The notes under the pieces were generated by a model that saw only the letters and a program-made list of their open reading frames with translations, was not told where the DNA came from and did no database searches. Of a stretch of DNA of 12,960 nt, positions 1 to 5,035 are shown one piece after another (positions within the stretch are counted from its first letter, which is position 1; the number at the start of each line of letters is the position of its first letter). Where the stretch lies: assembly GCA_964412845.1 (NCBI GenBank), contig CAYPQM010000175.1, forward strand, positions 1 to 12,960, in the 5' to 3' direction. The DNA is from JAWWPY01 sp964412845 (GTDB lineage: Bacteria; Actinomycetota; Actinomycetes; Streptosporangiales; Streptosporangiaceae). The position numbers were made by a program, and so were the translations under genes.

Positions 1-107
1 CTCGACGAGGATCCGCCGCCCGAGGATCCGCAGGCGGCGGCAAAGGAAACCATCGCGGCGGTGGCGAGCCCCACCGTCGTTGCGCGCTGGATGCGCCGAC
101 GTTGCAT
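1..107 (-). CDS. pstS: Phosphate ABC transporter substrate-binding lipoprotein, N-terminus only (runs off left edge)
   Basis: Only the first 35 codons are in the window. The peptide starts MQRRRIQRATT, with a basic n-region, then a hydrophobic stretch, then a lipobox ending FAAAC (Cys26 would be the lipidated residue), then a Gly/Ser linker. This is a textbook Sec/SPII lipoprotein signal. The PstS identity is inferred from context: phoU lies directly upstream on the same strand and a three-repeat PHO box (257-289) lies in the 238-nt gap before it. PstS would bind phosphate outside the membrane and deliver it to PstCAB. Another PhoP-controlled lipoprotein is possible. The ATG at 107 follows a GGGG about 8 nt upstream, and a GGAG lies further out in a small hairpin loop. 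Confidence 0.75.
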   Translation of the reverse strand, partial: MQRRRIQRATTVGLATAAMVSFAAACGSSGGGSSS

Positions 108-110
108 TTT

Positions 111-133
111 TAATACCCCATTCTCCGGTATTA
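111..133 (-). promoter_or_regulatory. Inverted repeat at the pstS ribosome-binding site
   Basis: On the minus strand TAATACC and GGTATTA form a perfect 7-bp inverted repeat around a 9-nt loop GGAGAATGG, ending three bases before the pstS ATG. The purine-rich loop is the best Shine-Dalgarno candidate, although in linear form its GGAG is about 15 nt from the start codon. Folding would bring it closer or mask it. An operator for a DNA-binding protein is an alternative. Confidence 0.4.
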
Positions 134-256
134 CCCGGTCAATTCCTCGGGCACGCGGAGCACCCGGCCCCCCGTGCCAGCTGGTCAGCCTGCCAGACAT
201 GGCAACGCCGTGAGTCTGTCGTGCCGCCCGTACGAGCGAGTTAATGGAGGAGGGCC

Positions 257-289
257 AAGAGGTGAACAATGTGAGGACACACAGTGAAA
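257..289 (-). promoter_or_regulatory. PHO box (PhoP direct repeats) upstream of pstS
   Basis: Reading the minus strand there are three consecutive 11-nt units: TTTCACTGTGT, GTCCTCACATT and GTTCACCTCTT. The third matches the Streptomyces PHO-box core GTTCACC in 7 of 7 positions, the first in 5 of 7 and the middle one in 4 of 7. The orientation points at pstS. A possible -10 (CATTAA region, about 239-246) lies some 11 nt downstream, which fits PhoP-activated promoters. The rest of the 108-345 gap shows only the two hairpins listed here. Confidence 0.75.
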
Positions 290-301
290 GCGGGCGTCCC
301 G

Positions 302-324
302 GCCGCGCGGGGCCAGCGCGCGGC
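302..324 (-). terminator. GC-rich stem-loop after phoU
   Basis: GCCGCGCG pairs perfectly with CGCGCGGC across a 7-nt loop, about 22 nt after the phoU stop and before the PHO box. No T-run follows, so this would be a U-less terminator or an mRNA-end stabiliser. Confidence 0.5.
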
Positions 325-345
325 GCAATTGCCCGGCGGTGAGAA

Positions 346-990
346 CTACTCGGGCGGCAGGGATCCCGCGAGATAGACCACCCGGCGGGCGATGTTGACG
401 GCGTGAGCGGCGAGACGCTCGTAGCAGCGCGCCACCAGCGTCATCTCCATCGTCACCGGCAGTGCCAGCTGTCCTGAGGCAAGCTCGGCCATCAAGCTGG
501 CGTGCAGCTCGTCCATCTCGTCATCACGTTCGGCTAGCACGGCCGCGGCAGAACGGTCGCGCTGGTACCACGAGTCCGCTGTCTGGCGCCACATGTCGGA
601 TACGAGGTCTCCCATTCGCTTGATGAGCCCTCGGCTGCGTGACGAGAGGTTCTCGCCGATAACGTGGTCGGCCCGGCGGGCAATGTCTACCAGGAGGTCA
701 TGGGAGCGCTCGAGTTCGGGCACGATCCGGAGCACCGAGAGCAGGAAGCGCAGGTCTGAGGCGACGGGCGCCTGCAGCGCGATCTCCCGGTTGACCAGTT
801 CCTCGATCTCCGGGTAGAGGGCGTCGATAACTTGTTCGCGTTCGAGCAGCACTTTGACTATCTCGTTGTTGCCGGTCAGGAGGGCATCGGTCGCACCCGC
901 CAGGTCCCCGGCGACCAGGGCGAACAGCTCGATGACCTTGGTTTCGATGGCCTCCAGCGCAACCTGAAATTCCTGCCGATGCTCAACCAT
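346..990 (-). CDS. phoU: PhoU-family phosphate signalling protein
   Basis: A 214-aa all-helical protein with two PhoU repeats (about residues 12-100 and 115-205). The first carries the family-like stretch EIEELVNREIALQAPVASD and the second mirrors it with DDEMDELHASLMAELA. PhoU proteins link the Pst transporter to the PhoR/PhoP system and repress it when phosphate is plentiful. M. tuberculosis PhoY2 is the counterpart in the same neighbourhood. The length is usual for the family. The ATG at 990 is preferred because AGGAGG sits 8 nt upstream; the TTG at 996 is only 2 nt from it. An intrinsic terminator (1070-1094) separates it from the gntR gene, so it probably has its own promoter in the 75 nt before the start, where no PHO box is seen. 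pstS follows after a 238-nt gap with its own PHO box. Confidence 0.93.
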   Translation of the reverse strand: MVEHRQEFQVALEAIETKVIELFALVAGDLAGATDALLTGNNEIVKVLLEREQVIDALYPEIEELVNREIALQAPVASDLRFLLSVLRIVPELERSHDLLVDIARRADHVIGENLSSRSRGLIKRMGDLVSDMWRQTADSWYQRDRSAAAVLAERDDEMDELHASLMAELASGQLALPVTMEMTLVARCYERLAAHAVNIARRVVYLAGSLPPE

Positions 991-1069
991 GTTCAACGCC
1001 TCCTGAGTCCACGAGAGCGCCCCAAGCAGGGCTGGGCAGCGACGAAGTCACCGCGTTGCGGGGTGTCCC

Positions 1070-1094
1070 AAAAATGAGGTGGCGGGCTCGCCAC
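1070..1094 (-). terminator. Intrinsic terminator downstream of the gntR-like gene
   Basis: On the minus strand GTGGCG - AGCC - CGCCAC forms a 6-bp stem with a tetraloop, followed by CTCA and then five Ts. It lies about 45 nt after the stop of the GntR-type gene and about 80 nt before phoU, so it would separate the two transcripts. Confidence 0.55.
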
Positions 1095-1138
1095 GGCTCG
1101 CGCTCCGCGGCATTCGTCGCTGAGGCACGCATCTCCAG

Positions 1139-1951
1139 TCAAGATTCCCAGCCCTCCAGGGCCCGTGTCCAGCCGCCCGGCGGACCATCCGGGCCGACCG
1201 CGGGGGCCGGGATGCCCGGTGACTCCACGACGATGCGGAACAGATCCGGCCGTAGAACCGCCACGGTCAGCGCGATCACCCCAGGCTGCGCGGTGTCCTC
1301 AAGCCTGACAGTGAGCGTGACGGCGGGCTCGCCAGCGGCCAGCCGCAGGCTGCGGCCCACCGACGGGGCGGGCGGCTGGAAGTCCACCTGGAAGGCACAG
1401 GGGCGGCTATGCCGCGCTGCGGGCCCGGCAGGCGATGACGCGTCGGCGAACTCCCCGGCCAGTCCTTCCATCTGCGGTGGCAGGTAGCTGGCCGAATATG
1501 CGGCGGGCTCGCCACCCACCGTCCACAGGCAGCGGAGGGTAAGCAGTTCAAGGCCGGGGGGCACGCCGAGCGCCCGCGCGATGTCTTCCGCGGGCCGCCG
1601 CCGGGAAACCTTCCGGCTCTTGCAGACCATCTCGCCACCCATCGGGTCGACCTGCGTGGCGAAACCGGGCAGGCCCTCCAGGGCGAGCCGGTACTCGGCC
1701 GGGCTGGCCCGGAACACCTGGCCGTCAGGCAGCCGGGTAAGCAGGTGCCGCGCGGCCAGGAGTTCGATCGCGGCGTCGATCTCGGCGGTGGTCACGTTGT
1801 AGCGGCGGGCCAGTGCGCTGTGCCGGGGCAGCCGCCAGCCCGGCTCGTGGTGCAGCAACGCAGCCGCCATCCGCTCCGCGAGCAGGCTCGCGGAGCGAGA
1901 ACGGCCGGGCGCCAGTGCCTGGCCGGACCTCTCCCCGCGGACGTCGGTCAT
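1139..1951 (-). CDS. GntR-family transcriptional regulator with degenerate UTRA/HutC-like C-terminal domain
   Basis: A 270-aa protein. Residues about 22-83 form a GntR-type winged helix: a helix SLLAERMAAALL, the turn WRLPRHSALARRYNV, a recognition helix TTAEIDAAIELLAARHLL, and a wing RLPDGQVF. Residues about 100-245 resemble a HutC/UTRA effector domain, with a LEWTVGGEPAAYSASYLP-like strand (here CLWTVGGEPAAYSASYLP) and a second GEPAVTLTVRLED strand. The effector is unknown. It lies upstream of phoU on the same strand with a terminator between them, and a five-repeat PHO box (2397-2452) is the nearest recognisable promoter element upstream. That suggests induction by phosphate starvation. 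The start ATG overlaps the stop of an uncertain small ORF (ATGA). The C-terminal 25 residues are Pro/Gly-rich and probably disordered. Assignment to GntR is solid; the regulated pathway is not known. Confidence 0.8.
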   Translation of the reverse strand: MTDVRGERSGQALAPGRSRSASLLAERMAAALLHHEPGWRLPRHSALARRYNVTTAEIDAAIELLAARHLLTRLPDGQVFRASPAEYRLALEGLPGFATQVDPMGGEMVCKSRKVSRRRPAEDIARALGVPPGLELLTLRCLWTVGGEPAAYSASYLPPQMEGLAGEFADASSPAGPAARHSRPCAFQVDFQPPAPSVGRSLRLAAGEPAVTLTVRLEDTAQPGVIALTVAVLRPDLFRIVVESPGIPAPAVGPDGPPGGWTRALEGWES

Positions 1952-2196
1952 CCCGCATTCCGCCGGGAGTATGCGTCGTGGGACAGATCCTGGGACGCCG
2001 TGCTCGGATGGGGGCCGGTGCGGATGCTGGCCGCGCGGACGCCGAACAGGCTTGGGTCACCGAACGCAGAGCCGGGTTCGTTGACGATCGTGCTCATCGC
2101 GCCGAAGCTGCTGCCGGGAATCGCGCCGAGCGTGGACGCGCAGGTCATGGCCACCGTGCTGGTCTCACCCCAGGCACAGCCCAAGCCGCGCAGCAC
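1948..2196 (-). CDS. Uncertain 82-codon ORF coupled to the GntR gene
   Basis: It starts with GTG, is open to a TGA that overlaps the gntR ATG (ATGA), and carries 81 sense codons plus the GTG. Third positions are close to 90 percent G/C, which normally marks coding DNA here. However, the opposite strand has an open frame sharing the same third positions, and by my count first positions (about 57 percent GC) are poorer than second positions (about 66 percent). That favours the antisense frame or no gene at all. No family is recognised. The peptide is rich in Gly, Ala, Ser and Thr with no clear membrane segment. No good ribosome-binding site was found. It could equally be part of a long 5' leader of the GntR gene. 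Confidence 0.25.
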   Translation of the reverse strand: MLRGLGCAWGETSTVAMTCASTLGAIPGSSFGAMSTIVNEPGSAFGDPSLFGVRAASIRTGPHPSTASQDLSHDAYSRRNAG

Positions 2197-2396
2197 GGCA
2201 CCGCCGATACCGCCGCGGACCCAGCGCGCAGTGACCCGCCGAGCAGGTCACGGCCGCCTGACTTCGGGATTGCTGCTGTGACATGGGTCCGCCGGATCAG
2301 CCTGAAGAGACACTAGTGAGGCCCGCCCTCGTCGCTGAGATGGTCGCGGCCCAGGATGCGTCAACCACCTGCCTGGCCACCCCTCATTCATAGGGA

Positions 2397-2452
2397 GCGA
2401 GATGACACGCAGGTGAACGTTTGGGTGAATGAAACGTGACAGGCAGATGAAC
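2397..2452 (-). promoter_or_regulatory. Extended PHO box (five repeats) upstream of the GntR gene
   Basis: Minus-strand units in order are GTTCATCTGCC, TGTCACGTTTC, ATTCACCCAAA, one extra base, GTTCACCTGCG and TGTCATCTCGC. Against the core GTTCACC the matches are 6, 4, 6, 7 and 4 of 7. A -10-like TATGAA follows about 4 nt after the last unit. The direction is toward the GntR gene, whose ATG lies about 445 nt downstream; the small uncertain ORF begins about 200 nt downstream. The rest of the 2197-2495 stretch shows no convincing gene. Confidence 0.65.
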
Positions 2453-2495
2453 AAGGCGGGGAATTCGCCAGCAACGGGACCAGAGCCCTCAACGC

Positions 2496-2529
2496 TGAGG
2501 GGCGGATGACCGCAGTCACCCGCCCCTCA
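2496..2529 (-). terminator. Strong stem-loop ending the sulfurtransferase operon
   Basis: TGAGGGGCGG pairs with CCGCCCCTCA (10 bp, perfect), and inside the loop TGAC pairs with GTCA around CGCA. It begins 23 nt after the stop of the DUF1416 gene. There is no T-run, but the stem is the strongest in the window and is well placed to end the minus-strand operon. Confidence 0.65.
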
Positions 2530-2552
2530 ACTGCCGATAAGCAACCTGCGCC

Positions 2553-2858
2553 TCAGACGCTGACCTGCACCGCCGTGACGTGATCGTAGGCCGCCGTGAC
2601 CGTCTGCTCGGCGCGGACGCCGCCGGGAACGAGCACGCGCACCGTCCAGGTCCCCGGGGCGGCGAAGAACCGGAATCCGCCGTCCTGGCCGAGCGGTACC
2701 TCAGCCACGAACTCCCCGCCGCCGTCGAGCAGCCGCGCGTAACCGGTGGGCACGGCGACGCCGCTGCGGGTGACGTGGCCCTCGACGATCGCCTGGCCCG
2801 CTGTGTCCTGCGGGATGGGCACGCCGCCTGCCGGAGCCCCGCAGCCTTCGTTGCTCAT
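2553..2858 (-). CDS. sseC: DUF1416 (SseC-like) protein
   Basis: A 101-aa soluble protein. Residues about 24-101 form a predicted beta-sandwich of the carboxypeptidase-regulatory-like type, with strands such as IVEGHVTRSGVAVPTGYARL, EFVAEVPLGQDGGFRFFA and WTVRVLVPG. Actinobacterial DUF1416 proteins usually begin with a CGA-K-like motif; here GCGAPAGG (Cys6) matches it. Genes of this family lie next to thiosulfate sulfurtransferases almost everywhere in actinobacteria (sseC beside cysA in M. tuberculosis), but their biochemical role is not established. The ATG overlaps the sulfurtransferase stop (ATGA), with GGGGG about 7 nt upstream, so translation is coupled. It is the last gene before the stem-loop at 2496-2529. 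Confidence 0.9.
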   Translation of the reverse strand: MSNEGCGAPAGGVPIPQDTAGQAIVEGHVTRSGVAVPTGYARLLDGGGEFVAEVPLGQDGGFRFFAAPGTWTVRVLVPGGVRAEQTVTAAYDHVTAVQVSV

Positions 2859-3697
2859 CCTGCGTCCCCCAGCTCGATCGGCACCCCGACCAGTGACCCG
2901 TACTCGGTCCACGACCCGTCGTAGTTCTTGACGTTCGGCTGGTCGAGCAGTTCGTGCAGCACGAACCAGGTGTGCGCGGAACGCTCGCCGATCCGGCAGT
3001 AAGCGATCGTGTCCTTGCTGAAGTCCACTCCCGCCTCATCGCCGTACAGCGTGCGCAGCTGGTCATCGGACTTGAACGTGCCGTCGTCGTTGGCCGCCTT
3101 GGACCAGGGGACGTTCTTCGCGGTCGGGATGTGCCCGCCGCGCTGAGCTGCCTCCTGCGGCAGGTGCGCGGGAGCCAGCAGCCGGCCGGCGAACTCGTCC
3201 GGCGACCGGACGTCGACCAGGTTGCGCTTGCCGATCGCGGCTACCACCTCGTCGCGGAAGGCCCTGATCGCCGAGTCCTGATCGCTGGCCACGTATGAGG
3301 TGGCCGCCCGCTCGGGGACATCCTTGACCAGCTCGCGGGAGTCGAGCTCCCACTTCTTGCGGCCGCCATCGAGCAGCCGCACATTCTGGTGCCCGTACAG
3401 CCGGAAGTACCAGTAGGCGTACGCCGCGAACCAGTTGTTGTTCCCGCCGTAGAGAACCACGGTGTCGTCGTTCGAGATACCCCGCTCGGAAAGCAGGGCC
3501 TCGAAACCGGCCTTGTCCACGAAGTCGCGGCGGACCGGGTCCTGCAAGTCCTTCTTCCAGTCGATCTTGACCGCGCCCGCGATGTGGCCCGTGTCGTATG
3601 CGCTGGTGTCCTCGTCCACCTCCACGAGGACCACTCCAGGGTCAGACTGATGTGCTTCTACCCACTCTGCGTCCACGAGGACGTCAGGACGGCTCAT
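2855..3697 (-). CDS. cysA2: Thiosulfate sulfurtransferase (rhodanese family, CysA2/SseA type)
   Basis: A 280-aa two-domain rhodanese. The N-terminal inactive domain (about 5-125) has YDTGHIAGAVKIDW and VVLYGGNNNWFAAYAYW. The C-terminal domain (about 145-278) has LVDVRSPDEFAG, GGHIPTAKNVPW and the active loop CRIGERS with catalytic Cys234. It transfers sulfane sulfur from thiosulfate to a thiophilic acceptor in the cytoplasm. The length and the CRIGERS loop are those of actinobacterial CysA/SseA proteins. The ATG at 3697 follows AAGGAGG by 7 nt and overlaps the DUF4395 stop (ATGA). Longer readings toward 4066 run into the upstream gene in another frame and are not real. It is probably under the cysteine leader at 4267-4428. 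Confidence 0.95.
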   Translation of the reverse strand: MSRPDVLVDAEWVEAHQSDPGVVLVEVDEDTSAYDTGHIAGAVKIDWKKDLQDPVRRDFVDKAGFEALLSERGISNDDTVVLYGGNNNWFAAYAYWYFRLYGHQNVRLLDGGRKKWELDSRELVKDVPERAATSYVASDQDSAIRAFRDEVVAAIGKRNLVDVRSPDEFAGRLLAPAHLPQEAAQRGGHIPTAKNVPWSKAANDDGTFKSDDQLRTLYGDEAGVDFSKDTIAYCRIGERSAHTWFVLHELLDQPNVKNYDGSWTEYGSLVGVPIELGDAG

Positions 3698-4149
3698 GCA
3701 GCAACCTCCTTGTCGGACTCTGGCCGCACCACTCCATGGTGACCAGGCCAGATTCTGCGGATAAGTACGTACATCTCGCAGCCCAGGCAGTAGCCGAAGG
3801 CTGCGTTGAGGAAAGCGGCGGCGAGGGCCAGCCCGGCGCCGACAATGCCGAGCGGGGTCAGGCCGGACGCATAACCGGCGACCCCGATCAAGCTCACCAC
3901 CAAGCCAACACCCTGGGAGAACCGCGGTGGCGCCGCGGCCTCCAGTTCCCGGGGCGGGCCCAGCCGGGGCCTGACCAGCCAGCGGTAGATCAGCCCGTAC
4001 GGCGCGTAGCGCAGGCCGGCTACCGCCCCGATGCCAAACACGACCGCCTGCGCGGCCAGCAGCCACCAGCGTCCGGTGATAAGCACGAGCGCCAGCACGA
4101 TAGCGGACAGCGCCGCGCTGAAGCGCTGCCCTCGGGGGTCAACTTTCAT
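3694..4149 (-). CDS. DUF4395 membrane protein with conserved CxxC
   Basis: A 151-aa protein with four hydrophobic segments (about 11-26, 29-45, 80-95 and 99-120). It opens with MKVDPRGQRFSAA, a typical DUF4395 start. The motif FGYCLGCEMY (Cys121, Cys124) lies just after the last segment, probably at the membrane surface. The function is unknown. The family regularly sits between a thioredoxin-like gene and a sulfurtransferase in actinobacteria, as here, and the CLGC pair makes a thiol-redox or sulfane-sulfur role plausible (inference). The ATG at 4149 has GGGAAAGG about 9 nt upstream. Its 3' end overlaps the sulfurtransferase start by four bases. It is the first full-length gene after the leader-peptide region and so the direct target of that control. 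Confidence 0.88.
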   Translation of the reverse strand: MKVDPRGQRFSAALSAIVLALVLITGRWWLLAAQAVVFGIGAVAGLRYAPYGLIYRWLVRPRLGPPRELEAAAPPRFSQGVGLVVSLIGVAGYASGLTPLGIVGAGLALAAAFLNAAFGYCLGCEMYVLIRRIWPGHHGVVRPESDKEVAA

Positions 4150-4178
4150 TCTTTGTGCCTTTCCCGCGGTACTGGCTG

Positions 4179-4245
4179 GCCCAGATCCTGCGTCTGGGCT
4201 CCCGCTCCTGGGACGCGCCCGGCGGATGGCCTGACCTCTCCGGGC
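4179..4245 (-). promoter_or_regulatory. Hairpins between leader peptide and DUF4395 gene (possible attenuator)
   Basis: Two inverted repeats lie in the 117-nt gap. GCCCAGA / TCTGGGC (4179-4199) is a perfect 7-bp stem with a 7-nt loop. GCCCGG / CCGGGC (4217-4245) is a 6-bp stem with a 17-nt loop. Neither has a T-run, so Rho-dependent control or sequestration of the DUF4395 ribosome-binding site is likelier than an intrinsic terminator. Confidence 0.4.
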
Positions 4246-4266
4246 TGGCCTGCGCACCGGAAAGCT

Positions 4267-4428
4267 TCAGGCGGGGACGCCCTGGCGCGGCATGGCCGGA
4301 CACTGTGCCGTGGCCACCCGGCAGTAGTCCACCGCACGCCGCCGGGTCAGCAGCGGCCGCATCGCTCCGGGCCGCATTGATCGCATGGTGCGCACCAGCA
4401 CGGGTCGCATCGCTCCCTGCTCCGCCAT
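4267..4428 (-). CDS. Putative cysteine/sulfur-responsive leader peptide
   Basis: A 53-aa ORF lies in the gap between thiX and the DUF4395-sulfurtransferase-sseC genes. Its core LTRRRAVDYCRVATAQCPA (about residues 27-45, Cys36 and Cys43) resembles the small actinobacterial leader peptides with an RRxVDxxRVAxAxC core found before sulfur genes. In M. smegmatis a cysteine-rich short ORF (Ms5788A, from memory) attenuates a cysA2-containing operon. Ribosome stalling at Cys codons would report cysteine supply. The ATG at 4428 has AAGG 8 nt upstream. Internal ATGs (MRPVLVR, MRPGA, MRPLLTR) could give shorter peptides, and the last is closest in size to known leaders. The N-terminal part repeats an MRP unit three times. 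The same frame stays open up to 4530 with a GTG overlapping the thiX stop, but the codons there look like folded leader RNA rather than protein. Confidence 0.65.
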   Translation of the reverse strand: MAEQGAMRPVLVRTMRSMRPGAMRPLLTRRRAVDYCRVATAQCPAMPRQGVPA

Positions 4429-4444
4429 GCGACCACCCTTGGTA

Positions 4445-4483
4445 CCGGGCACCTGTGCGCGCACGATGTCGTGCGCGGCCCGG
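4445..4483 (-). promoter_or_regulatory. Structured 5' leader of the sulfurtransferase operon
   Basis: An inner 8-bp perfect stem CGCGCACG / CGTGCGCG (4458-4465 with 4470-4477) is capped by a four-base loop. An outer stem CCGGGC / GCCCGG (4445-4450 with 4478-4483) closes around it with an asymmetric gap. It sits between the predicted transcription start and the leader-peptide start, so it would fold in the untranslated leader. Confidence 0.45.
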
Positions 4484-4500
4484 GTTACTGGCACTTCCGA

Positions 4501-4543
4501 CCTACCCGGTAGGATATTAGCGCTGCTCACGCCACCTCGCCAA
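4501..4543 (-). promoter_or_regulatory. Promoter with start-site palindrome for the sulfurtransferase operon
   Basis: On the minus strand TTGGCG (4538-4543) and TAATAT (4514-4519) are spaced by 18 nt, each matching the housekeeping consensus in 4 of 6 positions. Directly downstream, at the expected start site, is the palindrome CCTACC-G-GGTAGG (4501-4513; 6-bp arms, one central base). A repressor bound there would block initiation; the regulator is unknown. The -35 and -10 lie over the end of thiX. Confidence 0.5.
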
Positions 4544-4970
4544 GCGCCGCGAGCACATCTGCCTTGCGGGGCGGGCCGCTGGCCCGCGAGGAAACCCGGC
4601 CATCGGGGCCCAGCAGGAACGTGGTCGGCGTCCGGCGGACGTCCAGGACGCGCACCAGGTCCACCCGGTCAGCGACATCGATCTCGACATGCGCGACGCC
4701 GTCAGCCACCCGGGCCACCTCCGCGAGCACCTGCCTGGTGACCCGGCACGGCGCGCAGAATGATGAGGAAAACTGCAACAGGGTGGCCCGTTCCCCGAGG
4801 GGATGGCCCAGGTCAGCCTCGGTGAGCCGGCGATCCTGCCCGGCCCCGGCCCGGTCCGCGGGCCGCTGCTCGCGGGCCGCGCGCAGCCGCCCGTCCCGGC
4901 GGCGGCGGGAAAGCCCGAAAGCGGTCGCGCCGATCAGCACGACCATTACCACGAGCACCCCGGGGGTCAC
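4527..4970 (-). CDS. thiX: Membrane-anchored thioredoxin-like protein
   Basis: A 147-aa protein. Residues 4-20 form one hydrophobic segment followed by SRRRR, so the thioredoxin domain should stay on the cytoplasmic side (positive-inside rule). The domain (about 50-145) has the redox motif FCAPC (Cys72, Cys75) and the cis-proline loop RTPTTF (Pro115). CAPC replaces the usual CGPC. It corresponds to ThiX, next to cysA2 in M. tuberculosis. GTG at 4970 is the only ordinary start upstream of the hydrophobic segment; an in-frame TGA lies 24 nt before it, and no clear Shine-Dalgarno is seen. It follows the anti-sigma gene by 65 nt, so co-transcription with the sigma operon is likely. The promoter of the sulfurtransferase genes lies within its last codons. 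Confidence 0.87.
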   Translation of the reverse strand: MTPGVLVVMVVLIGATAFGLSRRRRDGRLRAAREQRPADRAGAGQDRRLTEADLGHPLGERATLLQFSSSFCAPCRVTRQVLAEVARVADGVAHVEIDVADRVDLVRVLDVRRTPTTFLLGPDGRVSSRASGPPRKADVLAALGEVA

Positions 4971-5035
4971 GTCACCGTACAGCGCAGCCGGTCAGCATCC
5001 CATTCCCGCCGCGCACCGCGAATTCGTCCCGCGAG

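Noticed and set aside
1081..1514. Motif GGCGGGCTCGCCA occurring three times (near 1081, 1323 and 1502)
   Set aside because: Two copies encode Gly-Glu-Pro-Ala inside the GntR protein and one is the terminator stem; shared codon choice explains it better than a regulatory repeat.
2166..2287. 40-aa Arg/Cys-rich minus-strand ORF starting at the ATG near 2287
   Set aside because: Arg-rich composition typical of out-of-frame GC-rich DNA, weak ribosome-binding site, no recognised family.
2248..2394. 47-68-aa minus-strand ORF between the second PHO box and the GntR region
   Set aside because: Low third-position GC and it runs through the PHO box; more likely leader RNA.
2855..4066. 403-aa extended reading of the sulfurtransferase
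   Set aside because: The extra 120 residues are an Arg/Gly-rich out-of-frame reading of the DUF4395 gene; the ATG at 3697 has a strong ribosome-binding site.
4429..4530. Upstream extension of the leader peptide to the GTG overlapping the thiX stop
   Set aside because: This part codes for the strong leader RNA stem and contains the promoter start site, so translation from there is unlikely.
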